Shown: piece by piece, positions 24,777 to 33,112 of the stretch
Position numbering within the stretch: the first letter of the stretch is position 1
Layout of the letters: the number at the start of each line of letters is the position of its first letter
Assembly (NCBI RefSeq): GCF_000331105.1
Contig: NC_020054.1
Location: forward strand, 4,191,477-4,255,476
DNA: 64,000 nucleotides
Reading direction: 5' to 3'
DNA from: Fibrella aestuarina BUZ 2
GTDB taxonomy: Bacteria; Bacteroidota; Bacteroidia; Cytophagales; Spirosomataceae
Translations under genes and position numbers: made by a program
The notes under the pieces: model-generated
What the model was told of the DNA's origin: nothing
What the model saw: the letters and a program-made list of their open reading frames with translations, nothing else
The model's database searches: none

Positions 24777-26789
24777 CTACACCGTAGCCGGTTCAAGCCA
24801 GCGGCCATCCTCCCGGATCAGCTCGATCAGTTCGTCGACGGCCCGGGCGGCGGGCACCGATTTCTTCACCACCTGCTGACCCCGATACAGCGCAATCTTG
24901 TCGCGGCCAATACCGACGTACCCGTAGTCGGCGTCGGCCATTTCGCCGGGACCATTGACGATGCAGCCCATGATACCGATCTTGACGCCTTTCAGGTGGT
25001 CGGTTCGCTGCCGGATCATCGCCGTCGTTTCCTGCAAATCGAACAGGGTACGCCCACATGACGGGCACGAGATGTATTCGGTCTTGGTGATGCGGGTACG
25101 GGCGGCCTGCAAAATACCAAACGCCAGTCCGTTCAGCTGCTTCAGTTCGTCGGGGTCGTCGGTGCGGGTGCTGCACAGGAGCGCGCCATCCCCGAAGCCA
25201 TCGATCAACAGCCCCCCCACGTCTGTGGCGGCGTAGAGCGGCAGGTGCTCAGCTGGTGCGTGGGTGTAGCCGCGCTGAATCACCACGGGGAGGGTCAGCT
25301 GGCGGTCGGCCAGGTCGATAAACAGCCGCCGCAGTTCGGGCAGGGCGTGGGTGTTATCCGTATGCACGATGCCCACCACGTTCCGGTCCTGCCGCAGCGC
25401 GGCGGCCAGTTCGTCGTTCAGGTCGAGCAGCGAAAAGCGCACGAAGTTGAGCCGGAAGTGCAGCCCCTGCGGCTGATGCCGGGCATGCAGGTACTCGGCG
25501 GCCGTCAGCATCGGTAGCGTGTTTGCCGCATCGGCATGGCCGCGCCAGACGGCGTAATCGACGATCTCCTTGAGGCCGTTGGGCAGCATAAACTGCGCCG
25601 GTTTACTACCGGTGTACAGGTAGTCGGCACCGAGGTCATTCATGGCCCACTTATCGGGCACGGGCAGGTAAAAGTGCCCTACCGCTTTCAGCACGTCGGT
25701 TTCATTCACGAGCGTGTGACTGTAGTCGGCGATGACTCTGGGTACGTTGCTGCCGCCGAAATTGGCCACCTCGCTCGTTTGCCGCCGCGCATACTGGAAC
25801 GGGTCGTAGGGCAACGGGCCGGTGAGGGCGGGGATGGGGTCGGCGGTCTGGGCGCGATTGGTATAGCGGTCAATGAGCGCTTTAGCCACGGGGGCTTCAA
25901 ATTCGGGTTCTTCCGTCAGCGATACGCGCACGGTGTCGCCCAGCCCATCTTCGAGCAGCGTACCGATGCCCAGCGCCGATTTGATACGGCCGTCTTCGGC
26001 TTCGCCCGCCTCGGTCACGCCCAAATGGAGCGGATAAGGTTTCAGACCCTCTTCGGCTAGCCGTTGCACCAGCAGCCGGTAGGCCTGCACCATCACCTGC
26101 GGGTTGCTCGACTTCATCGACAACACGATGTTGTAGTAGTTTTCGGCTTCGCAGATGCGCAGAAATTCGAGCGCCGACTCCACCATCCCGACGGGCGTAT
26201 CGCCGTAGCGGCTCAGAATCCGGTCAGACAGGGAGCCGTGGTTAGTGCCGATGCGCATGGCGGTGCCGTACTCTTTACAGATGCGCACCAGCGGCAGGAA
26301 TTTCTCCCGGATGCGCTCCAGTTCAGCCGCGTAGGCCGCGTCGGTGTAGTCGATGTGCTCGAACCGCTTCCGGTCGGCGTAGTTGCCGGGGTTGATGCGG
26401 ACCTTTTCCACCAGCCGCGCGGCCAGTTCGGCTGCGTTGGGCGTAAAGTGAATGTCGGCAATGAGCGGCGTGTTGTAGCCCCGCGCCCGCAGCTCTTTGC
26501 GAATGTTATCGAGGTTCTGCGCTTCCTTCACGCTCGGCGCCGTAATGCGGATGTACTCGCAGCCCGCCTCGATCATCCGGATGCTCTGCGCCACCGACCC
26601 CATCGTGTCCATGGTGTCGATGGTGGTCATCGACTGCACCCGGATGGGGTAGTCGGAGCCCATCGGGACGTCACCAATGTTGACCGTGATGGTCTCGCGG
26701 CGGATATACTGGGTCAGAGACGGGGCGTAGAGGGCAGGTGAGGCGGGGGGTACGTCGTCGGTGAAAGCGTTAGTCAGAAAATCGAGCAT
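24777..26789 (-). CDS. ispG: 4-hydroxy-3-methylbut-2-enyl diphosphate synthase IspG, long form
   Basis: 670 residues. IspG converts methylerythritol cyclodiphosphate to HMBPP in the MEP isoprenoid pathway using a [4Fe-4S] cluster. N-terminal TIM barrel: GDVPMGSDYPIRVQSMTT, IRITAPSVKEAQNLDNIRKE, PLIADIHFTPNAAELAARLV, KVRINPGNYADRK, RIGTNHGSLSDRIL. The C-terminal cluster domain has CPSCGRTLFDLQ and IGIMGCIVNGPGEMADADYG with the three cysteine ligands. About 250 extra residues between the two domains mark the three-domain form seen in Bacteroidota, Chlamydia and plants. ATG 26789 is preferred over upstream alternatives. It stands alone. Confidence 0.97.
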   Translation of the reverse strand: MLDFLTNAFTDDVPPASPALYAPSLTQYIRRETITVNIGDVPMGSDYPIRVQSMTTIDTMDTMGSVAQSIRMIEAGCEYIRITAPSVKEAQNLDNIRKELRARGYNTPLIADIHFTPNAAELAARLVEKVRINPGNYADRKRFEHIDYTDAAYAAELERIREKFLPLVRICKEYGTAMRIGTNHGSLSDRILSRYGDTPVGMVESALEFLRICEAENYYNIVLSMKSSNPQVMVQAYRLLVQRLAEEGLKPYPLHLGVTEAGEAEDGRIKSALGIGTLLEDGLGDTVRVSLTEEPEFEAPVAKALIDRYTNRAQTADPIPALTGPLPYDPFQYARRQTSEVANFGGSNVPRVIADYSHTLVNETDVLKAVGHFYLPVPDKWAMNDLGADYLYTGSKPAQFMLPNGLKEIVDYAVWRGHADAANTLPMLTAAEYLHARHQPQGLHFRLNFVRFSLLDLNDELAAALRQDRNVVGIVHTDNTHALPELRRLFIDLADRQLTLPVVIQRGYTHAPAEHLPLYAATDVGGLLIDGFGDGALLCSTRTDDPDELKQLNGLAFGILQAARTRITKTEYISCPSCGRTLFDLQETTAMIRQRTDHLKGVKIGIMGCIVNGPGEMADADYGYVGIGRDKIALYRGQQVVKKSVPAARAVDELIELIREDGRWLEPATV

Positions 26790-26942
26790 AGAGGTGGCAG
26801 TTGGGGCACCACAAAGGTAACACAAACGCGGGCAAGCCTGTTCGCCCGTCGGGACCTTCCAGATGCAAGTACTGCATCAACGCAACCGATTGGCGACCGG
26901 CTCGTTGTTTCTACCTGACAAACCCTCCTCAACCTACATCAT

Positions 26943-27302
26943 CTAGTCGTCAGCGTTGGTTTTGATGACGAAGGCCTTTAGCTCGGCCAGCTTACCATCG
27001 CGCAAACGCCACACATCGCAGTACGCATACCGGACCGGCTGCCCATCCTTGTCTTTCATGATGATGTCGCCGAGAGCCGTCAGGAAGTCCCCTTCAGCGA
27101 TCAGGTTGGTGACAGTGAAGTTGGGTGGCTCGCTATTGGTCGTTTCCAGATAGCGGCGCACGGCCTCTTTGCCTGTAAGGGTTATGTCGCCGACATATGT
27201 CCACTCGGTGTCGTCGGAGCAGAACGCCAGAAACCCGTCCAGGTCGCCTTTGGCAATGGCCGCGTTCGCCTTTTCCAAGATCGCTTTATTGTTGTCTGTC
27301 AT
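26943..27302 (-). CDS. NTF2-like/SnoaL-type small protein
   Basis: 119 residues with the cone-shaped NTF2 fold: ILEKANAAIAKGDLDGFLAF, DDTEWTYVGDITLTGKEAVR, NFTVTNLIAEGDFLTALGDI and CDVWRLRDGKLAELKAFV. Members include isomerases, hydrolases and binding proteins of limited predictability. ATG 27302 starts two residues before the first helix. Stand-alone gene with about 150 bp on either side. Confidence 0.82.
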   Translation of the reverse strand: MTDNNKAILEKANAAIAKGDLDGFLAFCSDDTEWTYVGDITLTGKEAVRRYLETTNSEPPNFTVTNLIAEGDFLTALGDIIMKDKDGQPVRYAYCDVWRLRDGKLAELKAFVIKTNADD

Positions 27303-27475
27303 AAGATTGAGCGGATACGCCAACAATCAGTTGGGCCGTTTCGAGGTAATAGCCGATGTTTCTTCTTGTTTGCCTGACCAACCGAAGCTGAGCCGATCGA
27401 ACGAATACCACACCCGAACCCACCTTTCTTTCGAGAAAATAAATACCAACGCCTTTTGGCCCCACAAATCTGATT

Positions 27476-28339
27476 TTACGGGCTCACAGCGTTGCCTTTT
27501 TTGTCAGTCAAAAAGTCGATGGCCAGTTGGCAAAGCCGCTCACTTTTCTGTTCCGGCATATCATGCCCCGTGTTTGGGTAAATACACAATTGGCCTTGCT
27601 TGAGCGAGCGAAAGAGCGCCAGGCTATGCTCTAACCGAATCATATCCCGATCACCCCGAACAAGCAAGACCGGCACCCTAATACTGGCCAACTGCCGGTC
27701 TGATAGTTTGATTTCTCTCGCCCACATTTTCTGGTTATCCTCCCAGAATTTGACCCACTTGTCGGGTTGTGGATTCAGCCGCTGATAGTGGTCGAGCCAG
27801 TCCTTGTCTTCCTTCACCGCATCTACGGTATAGGCGTCTAACAGATCCCGCCCCTCCTGCGTTAGCCCGCTGGCTTTCGAGTTGGACGCTCCGCTGACCA
27901 CTTTTTTCACTTTGTCGGGCCGGTTGGCGGCGAGCAACAGGGCCGTGTTGCCGCCCATGCTCCACCCCATCACGTAGACACTGTCCAGCTGAAGCTTGTC
28001 AAGTAAAGCGGAGCTGTAGTCGGCCAACAGGTCGCCACTCAGACTATCGGCCTGCTCGGAGCGGCCATGTCCGGGCGCATCGGGGGCGATGACTCTGAAG
28101 TGTTTGGCCAGTTGGGGAATGAGGTCACCCACGTTTTCAATTGAGCCGAGGCCCTGGTGCAGCAGCAGTAACGGCGTTCCGCTGCCGTATTCCTCATAGT
28201 ACAGCTTCGTACCGTGGATGGTCAGGTACGTTCCGTTATTGGAGCCGTATTGGATCGCTTTTGGCGCCTCGTTCGTATGCGTACACGCCGCCAACGACAG
28301 ACTGAGTAACAGGCAGCCGATTCGCAGTTTCTTCCCCAT
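27476..28339 (-). CDS. Alpha/beta-hydrolase lipoprotein
   Basis: 287 residues. The lipoprotein signal SLSLAAC places an acylated cysteine at residue 19, followed by a short polar linker. The hydrolase fold shows LLLLHQGLGS (oxyanion region), VIAPDAPGHGRSEQ, the nucleophile elbow GWSMGGN, the acid in VRGDRDMI and the histidine in NTGHDMPEQ, so the triad is complete. Substrate unknown; proline iminopeptidase-like or haloperoxidase-like hydrolases share this layout. The ATG at 28339 is used; an in-frame TTG lies 12 bases upstream. Confidence 0.88.
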   Translation of the reverse strand: MGKKLRIGCLLLSLSLAACTHTNEAPKAIQYGSNNGTYLTIHGTKLYYEEYGSGTPLLLLHQGLGSIENVGDLIPQLAKHFRVIAPDAPGHGRSEQADSLSGDLLADYSSALLDKLQLDSVYVMGWSMGGNTALLLAANRPDKVKKVVSGASNSKASGLTQEGRDLLDAYTVDAVKEDKDWLDHYQRLNPQPDKWVKFWEDNQKMWAREIKLSDRQLASIRVPVLLVRGDRDMIRLEHSLALFRSLKQGQLCIYPNTGHDMPEQKSERLCQLAIDFLTDKKGNAVSP

Positions 28340-28606
28340 TTGTTCGCCCAATGTTCATGGCTACCCCCAAACGGAGCGGCCTGTTTGGGGTAACGATTAC
28401 CGCCTGCAGCGAATGGTTGCAACGATCAGCGTTTTAGTCGTTCAGCGCCAAAGGGTGTAGCTGTAGTCCGTTCAACTCACTGAAACGAACGTACTGGCCC
28501 TTCATACGCTCATCCTGTTAGGCTGTTGCTTGCCAGCGGGACGTGCGTTCGGCTACTGAGAGGCCGACTATGCGAAGCATTTTGGTTAGTCTTATGGCGT
28601 TACGCC

Positions 28607-28870
28607 TCAAATCACGTTTTGCCTGGAGTTGAGTTCTTTCTTCAATGTTTTTAAACTGTTCCAGTTCAGCAATAGTATGGGCATCAATGCAAAAGGAATC
28701 ACACCCAGACCTATGCTGGTTGCATCAAGCCCTTTTTTGATTGCCAAAAGCACGACCATAACCAGCAACATCAAAAGCGCCCCAGCCAACATACCCGTTG
28801 CGAGTTCCGTTGTTTTTTTTTGTTTGAGCAATGCCTCATTGCTCATCTCTTCAATTTTTTGGCTTTTCAT
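28607..28870 (-). CDS. Small two-helix membrane protein
   Basis: 87 residues: a charged N-terminus (SNEALLKQKKTTELATG), two membrane segments (MLAGALLMLLVMVVLLAI and LGVIPFALMPILLLNW) and a basic tail (LKTLKKELNSRQ). No family recognised with certainty; similar small proteins are frequent in Bacteroidota. The flanking gaps (28340-28606 and 28871-29144) show no other gene, only a hairpin TTGTCGG/CCGACAA at 28959-28979. Confidence 0.65.
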   Translation of the reverse strand: MKSQKIEEMSNEALLKQKKTTELATGMLAGALLMLLVMVVLLAIKKGLDATSIGLGVIPFALMPILLLNWNSLKTLKKELNSRQNVI

Positions 28871-29144
28871 GTGATCAGGTTAGCGTTAGGAAACAGTTAG
28901 GCTATATCGCCGAGAAACCGGACCGGGGGCCTACCCTATCCCAAGCAAGGTGTTTGTGTTGTCGGGTTTTGGCCGACAACGGAGGGCTAAACGCTGCATT
29001 CCAGCCCGTGCGACCTGTGGCCGAGACAACGGCAGGCACACGCTTTACTTGTTTGGTAGGGCCCCCAAGTGTTGCTGATAGGCAAGTCACTACAGACTTA
29101 GTTGGCCGCCCGAGATTCCCTATTTAAGTGAATACCCAATGATC

Positions 29145-29495
29145 TTATTTATACTTGATGGCCTTTATAGTTGCTTTCGCTTCGCCATATGAAGCAAGAT
29201 TTACCCCTCGCCGGTCAGAGGACATTACGATAATGGCATCGGCTCCTGCCTGACAGGCTTTTGGCTTCGCTAAATCAATGGCTGCCGAAATAGTTTTTTT
29301 GTCGAACAATGTCGAACCCGTTTTACTATCGATAAGAGCAACGGTTTCATACTCGCGCTTCACATCTTTTTCGTCAGCGTACACATCAATAGCGCAATTA
29401 CTGGCCTTGGCGGGTTGCTGTTTCAGCACCTGAACACCTACAGAAGCACAGGCTGCCAAGTTTAAAATCAACGCTGAGAAGACAATCTTTTTCAT
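29145..29495 (-). CDS. Small lipoprotein, RcsF/DUF4156-like
   Basis: 116 residues from ATG 29495. Lipobox LNLAAC with the cysteine at residue 16, then ASVGVQVLKQQPAKASNCAI, VYADEKDVKREYETVALID and a conserved end KACQAGADAIIVMSSDRRG. Small envelope lipoproteins of this shape (DUF4156, RcsF-like) have an alpha/beta fold and carry a 'C..GA.A' motif; the match is by pattern only. Predicted to sit in the inner or outer membrane leaflet. Function unknown. Confidence 0.65.
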   Translation of the reverse strand: MKKIVFSALILNLAACASVGVQVLKQQPAKASNCAIDVYADEKDVKREYETVALIDSKTGSTLFDKKTISAAIDLAKPKACQAGADAIIVMSSDRRGVNLASYGEAKATIKAIKYK

Positions 29496-29734
29496 CGAAT
29501 CAATGACGTTTTGAATAGAAAAGTTAATATAGGACAAACCTGTGCAGAGAACCACGTCAACTATTGCGAACTGACGTTTATTGTAAGCGCAGTCCAGCTA
29601 TTGTTTACTGAGTCATTTGTGTGGCTACCCAACGCCACAAAGGCTGATGGTGAACGAAAGATAAGCCAAAACGAAGGTACGTGACAACCTCTACGCCCTT
29701 TTCCACGTTGAGTTCCGGTTTGGCTAGCCGGATA

Positions 29735-30505
29735 GTGTCCTGTCCGAGGTAAGTGGACCCCGCAGCACTAACCAACAACGCACAATTTAAAGTAAACCGC
29801 GATAGGTCGAACTATGTCCGCTGAAGCCGCCGAGCGGTATATCATAGGCATAGGTACGTTCCTCTGTCGACCATAAATTGACGAACTTAGTGTTAACCCA
29901 TTCTAGGGCTAAGCAATCAAAAGAATTTTACAAAATCTTGATTGCTTTCGACAAGGTTTTGTAAAGCTGGTGCAAACTTCCGATCATAGCCTACATACAG
30001 CGAGTCACCATCATAGACTGAGATTCCAGCCCATTTCATTGAGAGGCTGATAAAATACCAATCGATATACCGATACAGACCATGATCAACATCATCAATA
30101 AATTCTCTTATTTTATTAATATCAATGTCAACTGGAATCTTGTAATAAGGTGTCATTTTAGAAGGGCAAGCATAGGTAGCTAAGAAATAATCCTCCTTAT
30201 TTAATTCCATTAAATTCTGAAAAATAGCAAAACTATGTCTTTCAATAAAAAAATCATTTGCTATTTCAACAGACATCCAGTCCTTATTAACAAAATAATT
30301 GGGTTCTGATTTATAAAAAGGGTCATTGATTAAATTAAGAACCATAGCATTAGAATCTATGAATCTTTGTAAATCAATCTTTTCAAGATCTTCTCCTTGA
30401 CAAAGCATTTCCTTGCAGTAAAAGTATAAATATCTAAAACGTATTCTGTAGAGACGAGCGATCTGTCAGACGAGGCCGCCCACGCCACTCACCTGAATGG
30501 GACAC
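29735..30505. mobile_element. Possible IS-like remnant bracketed by inverted repeats
   Basis: Left end GTGTCC...AGGTAAGTGG (29735-29756) and right end CCACTCACCT...GGGACAC (30485-30505) are imperfect inverted repeats: CCACT-Y-ACCT and GGACAC match, with one base difference in spacing. TG...CA termini of this kind are seen in IS3-type elements. The roughly 770-bp interior carries one AT-rich reading frame (29917-30408) and no transposase. No target duplication is obvious. This could be a decayed insertion or a coincidence of two IS ends. The gaps 29496-29916 and 30409-30789 contain nothing else I can support. Confidence 0.4.
29917..30408 (-). CDS. AT-rich orphan protein
   Basis: 163 residues, soluble, with many Asp, Asn, Phe and Tyr (VLNLINDPFYKSEPNYFVNK, IANDFFIERHSFAIFQNLME, GLYRYIDWYFISLSMKWAG). 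Base composition is strikingly A/T-rich beside GC-rich neighbours, with codons such as ATA, TTA and AAT, which points to transfer from another source. No family is recognised; small acidic orphans like this are often immunity-type proteins, but nothing here proves it. It lies inside an IS-like pair of inverted repeats. Confidence 0.6.
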   Translation of the reverse strand: MLCQGEDLEKIDLQRFIDSNAMVLNLINDPFYKSEPNYFVNKDWMSVEIANDFFIERHSFAIFQNLMELNKEDYFLATYACPSKMTPYYKIPVDIDINKIREFIDDVDHGLYRYIDWYFISLSMKWAGISVYDGDSLYVGYDRKFAPALQNLVESNQDFVKFF

Positions 30506-30789
30506 CCAATGTAGTCTCGGACGCAACACAACGAAGCTATTTCTTATTGATAATCAACCAATTATAGCTCTATAATCACGTTCTCTTGTGTTGATTCGGT
30601 GCAATGCGTTTCCAAATACGGAAACAGGTAACTTTTGTCCAATAGCCGTTGCGGATTTTCTTGATGATAACCCTGATCGGTGTCCCGGTCGCGCGCCGGA
30701 CGTTACGGATGTAGCGTCGATCCTACCTCAGGTACGTTCAACGCCAAGGTATTCGCCATTGCGAGACATGTCCGTAAAGCGATAGTCGT

Positions 30790-31707
30790 TTAGTTGAACG
30801 AAGCCCGGAACGCCAGGGGGCTTTGATTGGTCTTGGCTTTGAACAGCTTATTGAATGACTGTGGGTGCTCGAAGCCTAATTCATAGGCAATTTCGCCCAC
30901 CGACAACTCCGTCGTTGACAGTCGTTCTTTCGCTTTGTCGATCAGCTTCTGATGAATAAGCTGCTGCGTGGTTTGCCCCGTGAGCTGCTTCAACAAACTG
31001 CTCAGGTACTTGGTCGACACCGTCAGCGCCTCAGCAAGCTGTTGAACCGTAGGCAGGCCTTTGGTACTCAATTCATCCCCGTTGATGTACTCAGTCAGCA
31101 GGTCGTCCAGCCGTTCGAGCAACTTACTGCTGCTCACTTTCCGGGTAATGAACTGCCGTTCATAGAATCGTTGGGCATAGGTGAACAGCACCTCCAGATG
31201 GGCAATGAGGACGTCCTGACTGAACTTGTCCATATTGGCCTGATACTCGTGCCGGATGGTGTCGATGATGCCGTTGATAATCGCCTCTTCTTTGTCGGAC
31301 AGAAACAGGGCTTCGTGGGTGGAATAGCCAAAATAGTCGTACTGCTTTATCTTCCTGGACAGCGACGTATTCCATAAGAAGTCGGGGTGAATGAACAGCA
31401 TCCAGCCTTCGAGCTGAGGCGGCACCCCGTTCTCGTCACCCCGAAGCAGTTGTCCGGGCGCCATAAACGCCATCAACCCTTCATCGAAATCATAATGCTG
31501 CTGCCCATACAGTAGTTTATCGCATCCTCGTTTCAACGAAACCACATACAGGTCTAACAGAACGGTATTAAGAGCCGGATCTGTTGCTAGCCCTCTGAGA
31601 TCTTTCAGGTTGATGATGCCGATGAGGGGATGGTGGGGACTGGGCAGTCCCATCAGCCGATGAATCTGCGTAATGGAGTCGATTCGGTATGGTTTCGGCG
31701 CGGCCAT
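30790..31707 (-). CDS. AraC-family transcriptional regulator
   Basis: 305 residues. N-terminal cupin-like sensor (residues 1-190: LLDLYVVSLKRGCDKLLYGQ, GLMAFMAPGQLLRGDENG, GWMLFIHPDFLWNTSL) and C-terminal double helix-turn-helix (residues 205-305: TVQQLAEALTVSTKYLSSLL and VGEIAYELGFEHPQSFNKLF). It is the last gene of a three-gene set with an SDR and a DoxX-like membrane protein and probably regulates that set (inference from position). Confidence 0.9.
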   Translation of the reverse strand: MAAPKPYRIDSITQIHRLMGLPSPHHPLIGIINLKDLRGLATDPALNTVLLDLYVVSLKRGCDKLLYGQQHYDFDEGLMAFMAPGQLLRGDENGVPPQLEGWMLFIHPDFLWNTSLSRKIKQYDYFGYSTHEALFLSDKEEAIINGIIDTIRHEYQANMDKFSQDVLIAHLEVLFTYAQRFYERQFITRKVSSSKLLERLDDLLTEYINGDELSTKGLPTVQQLAEALTVSTKYLSSLLKQLTGQTTQQLIHQKLIDKAKERLSTTELSVGEIAYELGFEHPQSFNKLFKAKTNQSPLAFRASFN

Positions 31708-31722
31708 GATCCAAAAGCGGGT

Positions 31723-32073
31723 TTAGCATGTAAACGGATAGGTCAACCTAATCAGGATCAGCGGCATGGCCAGAAACGGAATTTCGAGTAACGCCAGGCT
31801 CACGTTGCCCGCCCGTAACGCTAAGGCCATGATCAGCACAATGGTGATCGCGTTCAGCACATTACTGATGAAGAAGGTTTGCGGGAAAAGCAGCATCAGC
31901 CCGATCACGATGGAAAATACCCCAAAATACGGCATGATGGCTTTGCTGATACCCAGATCTGCCAGCAAGCTGGTTTGTTCGGCGCTGGCAGGCTGGAAGG
32001 CGTCCCAGCCGTGTTTGAGGCTCAGGAACGCCGAAATGGCTAACAACCCTACGGAGAATAGCGTCTTGATCAT
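31723..32073 (-). CDS. DoxX-like four-helix membrane protein
   Basis: 116 residues with four hydrophobic segments (TLFSVGLLAISAFLSL, AIMPYFGVFSIVIGLMLLF, VLNAITIVLIMALALRAG, LALLEIPFLAMPLILIRL). The layout fits DoxX-like small membrane proteins. Its ATG overlaps the SDR stop codon by 4 bp and the AraC gene starts 15 bp further on, so all three are co-transcribed. Confidence 0.72.
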   Translation of the reverse strand: MIKTLFSVGLLAISAFLSLKHGWDAFQPASAEQTSLLADLGISKAIMPYFGVFSIVIGLMLLFPQTFFISNVLNAITIVLIMALALRAGNVSLALLEIPFLAMPLILIRLTYPFTC

Positions 32074-32852
32074 GGCTTGGTGATCTGTTTGAATTTTTTA
32101 AACTCGCGGTGTCCCAGGTTCCGCTCAATGAAAGCGGGCGCAATCCGGCTGGCGAACTTAATCACGTTTACCAAGCCTGGCTTAATCTCCCACGTATCGT
32201 TGAGCAGTCCTTTAATGGCAGCGCTGACCAGTTTATCGACGTCCATCATCTGGCCAGGATCGGGCTGTACCGCCCAGGTAGTCTGAAGGTTGGTATTCAC
32301 CCCCGGCGGAATCAGTTCAAAGACGTTGACGTTCGTATCCTCAAGTTGCAACCGCAACGCTTTTGTGTAGGCGTGCACCCCTGCTTTTGCCGCACTGTAA
32401 ATAGGCGCAGACGAATACGCCATGAAGGCAATGGCCGATGACACATTGACGATGGCCGCGGCTTTTTGCGTTAGCAGGTGCGGCAAAAATTGATGCACCA
32501 TCTGGATGGTTCCAGACAGGTTGGTGTTGATCTCCCGAATGATATCAGCCAAATCGTGGCGCGTATCCTGCAAATCGATCAGCCGCATCAGCCCGGCGTT
32601 GTTGATGATCATGTTCAGGGCGGGAAACTGTTGGGTGACCGCTTGGTAAAGCCGTTCGATGTCGTTCGGGTTGCTCACGTCGCTTTGCACGATGTGGACC
32701 TGGGGAAACCGGCTTTTTGTTGCGTGTAAGGCCTCCAGGTTACGGCCTGTGACAATAAGGGTTGCCCCCTGCTGCGTAAGCTGGCTGACCAGCTCTAACC
32801 CGATGCCGCTGGTTCCGCCTGTAATCAGAATGGTGCTGTTGGCTATGTTCAT
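32070..32852 (-). CDS. SDR oxidoreductase, DltE-like
   Basis: 260 residues from ATG 32852. NAD(P) motif ILITGGTSGIGLELVSQL, NNAGLMRL, catalytic NVSSAIAFM and YSAAKAG (Tyr-x-x-x-Lys), then PPGVNT. The long C-terminus (KPGLVNVIKFASRIAPAFIE) is typical of DltE/YciK-like SDRs in Bacteroidota. Substrate unknown. First gene of the SDR-DoxX-like-AraC unit. Confidence 0.9.
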   Translation of the reverse strand: MNIANSTILITGGTSGIGLELVSQLTQQGATLIVTGRNLEALHATKSRFPQVHIVQSDVSNPNDIERLYQAVTQQFPALNMIINNAGLMRLIDLQDTRHDLADIIREINTNLSGTIQMVHQFLPHLLTQKAAAIVNVSSAIAFMAYSSAPIYSAAKAGVHAYTKALRLQLEDTNVNVFELIPPGVNTNLQTTWAVQPDPGQMMDVDKLVSAAIKGLLNDTWEIKPGLVNVIKFASRIAPAFIERNLGHREFKKFKQITKP

Positions 32853-33112
32853 TGCTTCCGTTTTTTGTTGGGACAAAAGTCAGAAGCCGTCAGCAACCGG
32901 ATGTAGCCAAAAGTCGCGGTGTTGTAGTAGAAAGGGAATAGGACGACCCAACAGCCTGAGCCAGCCGATGAAAGGGCCGCTTTTTTGCGTGTATACCTAA
33001 GCGAGCAGGCGCCTGGATACCCGGTTTCGGCCCGACCGATGGGCGTCAATCAGGTAAGGTAACCTTTTCCAGATCGGTCAGTTGTAGGGGAACGAACCCA
33101 CTGTCTGTGTCC

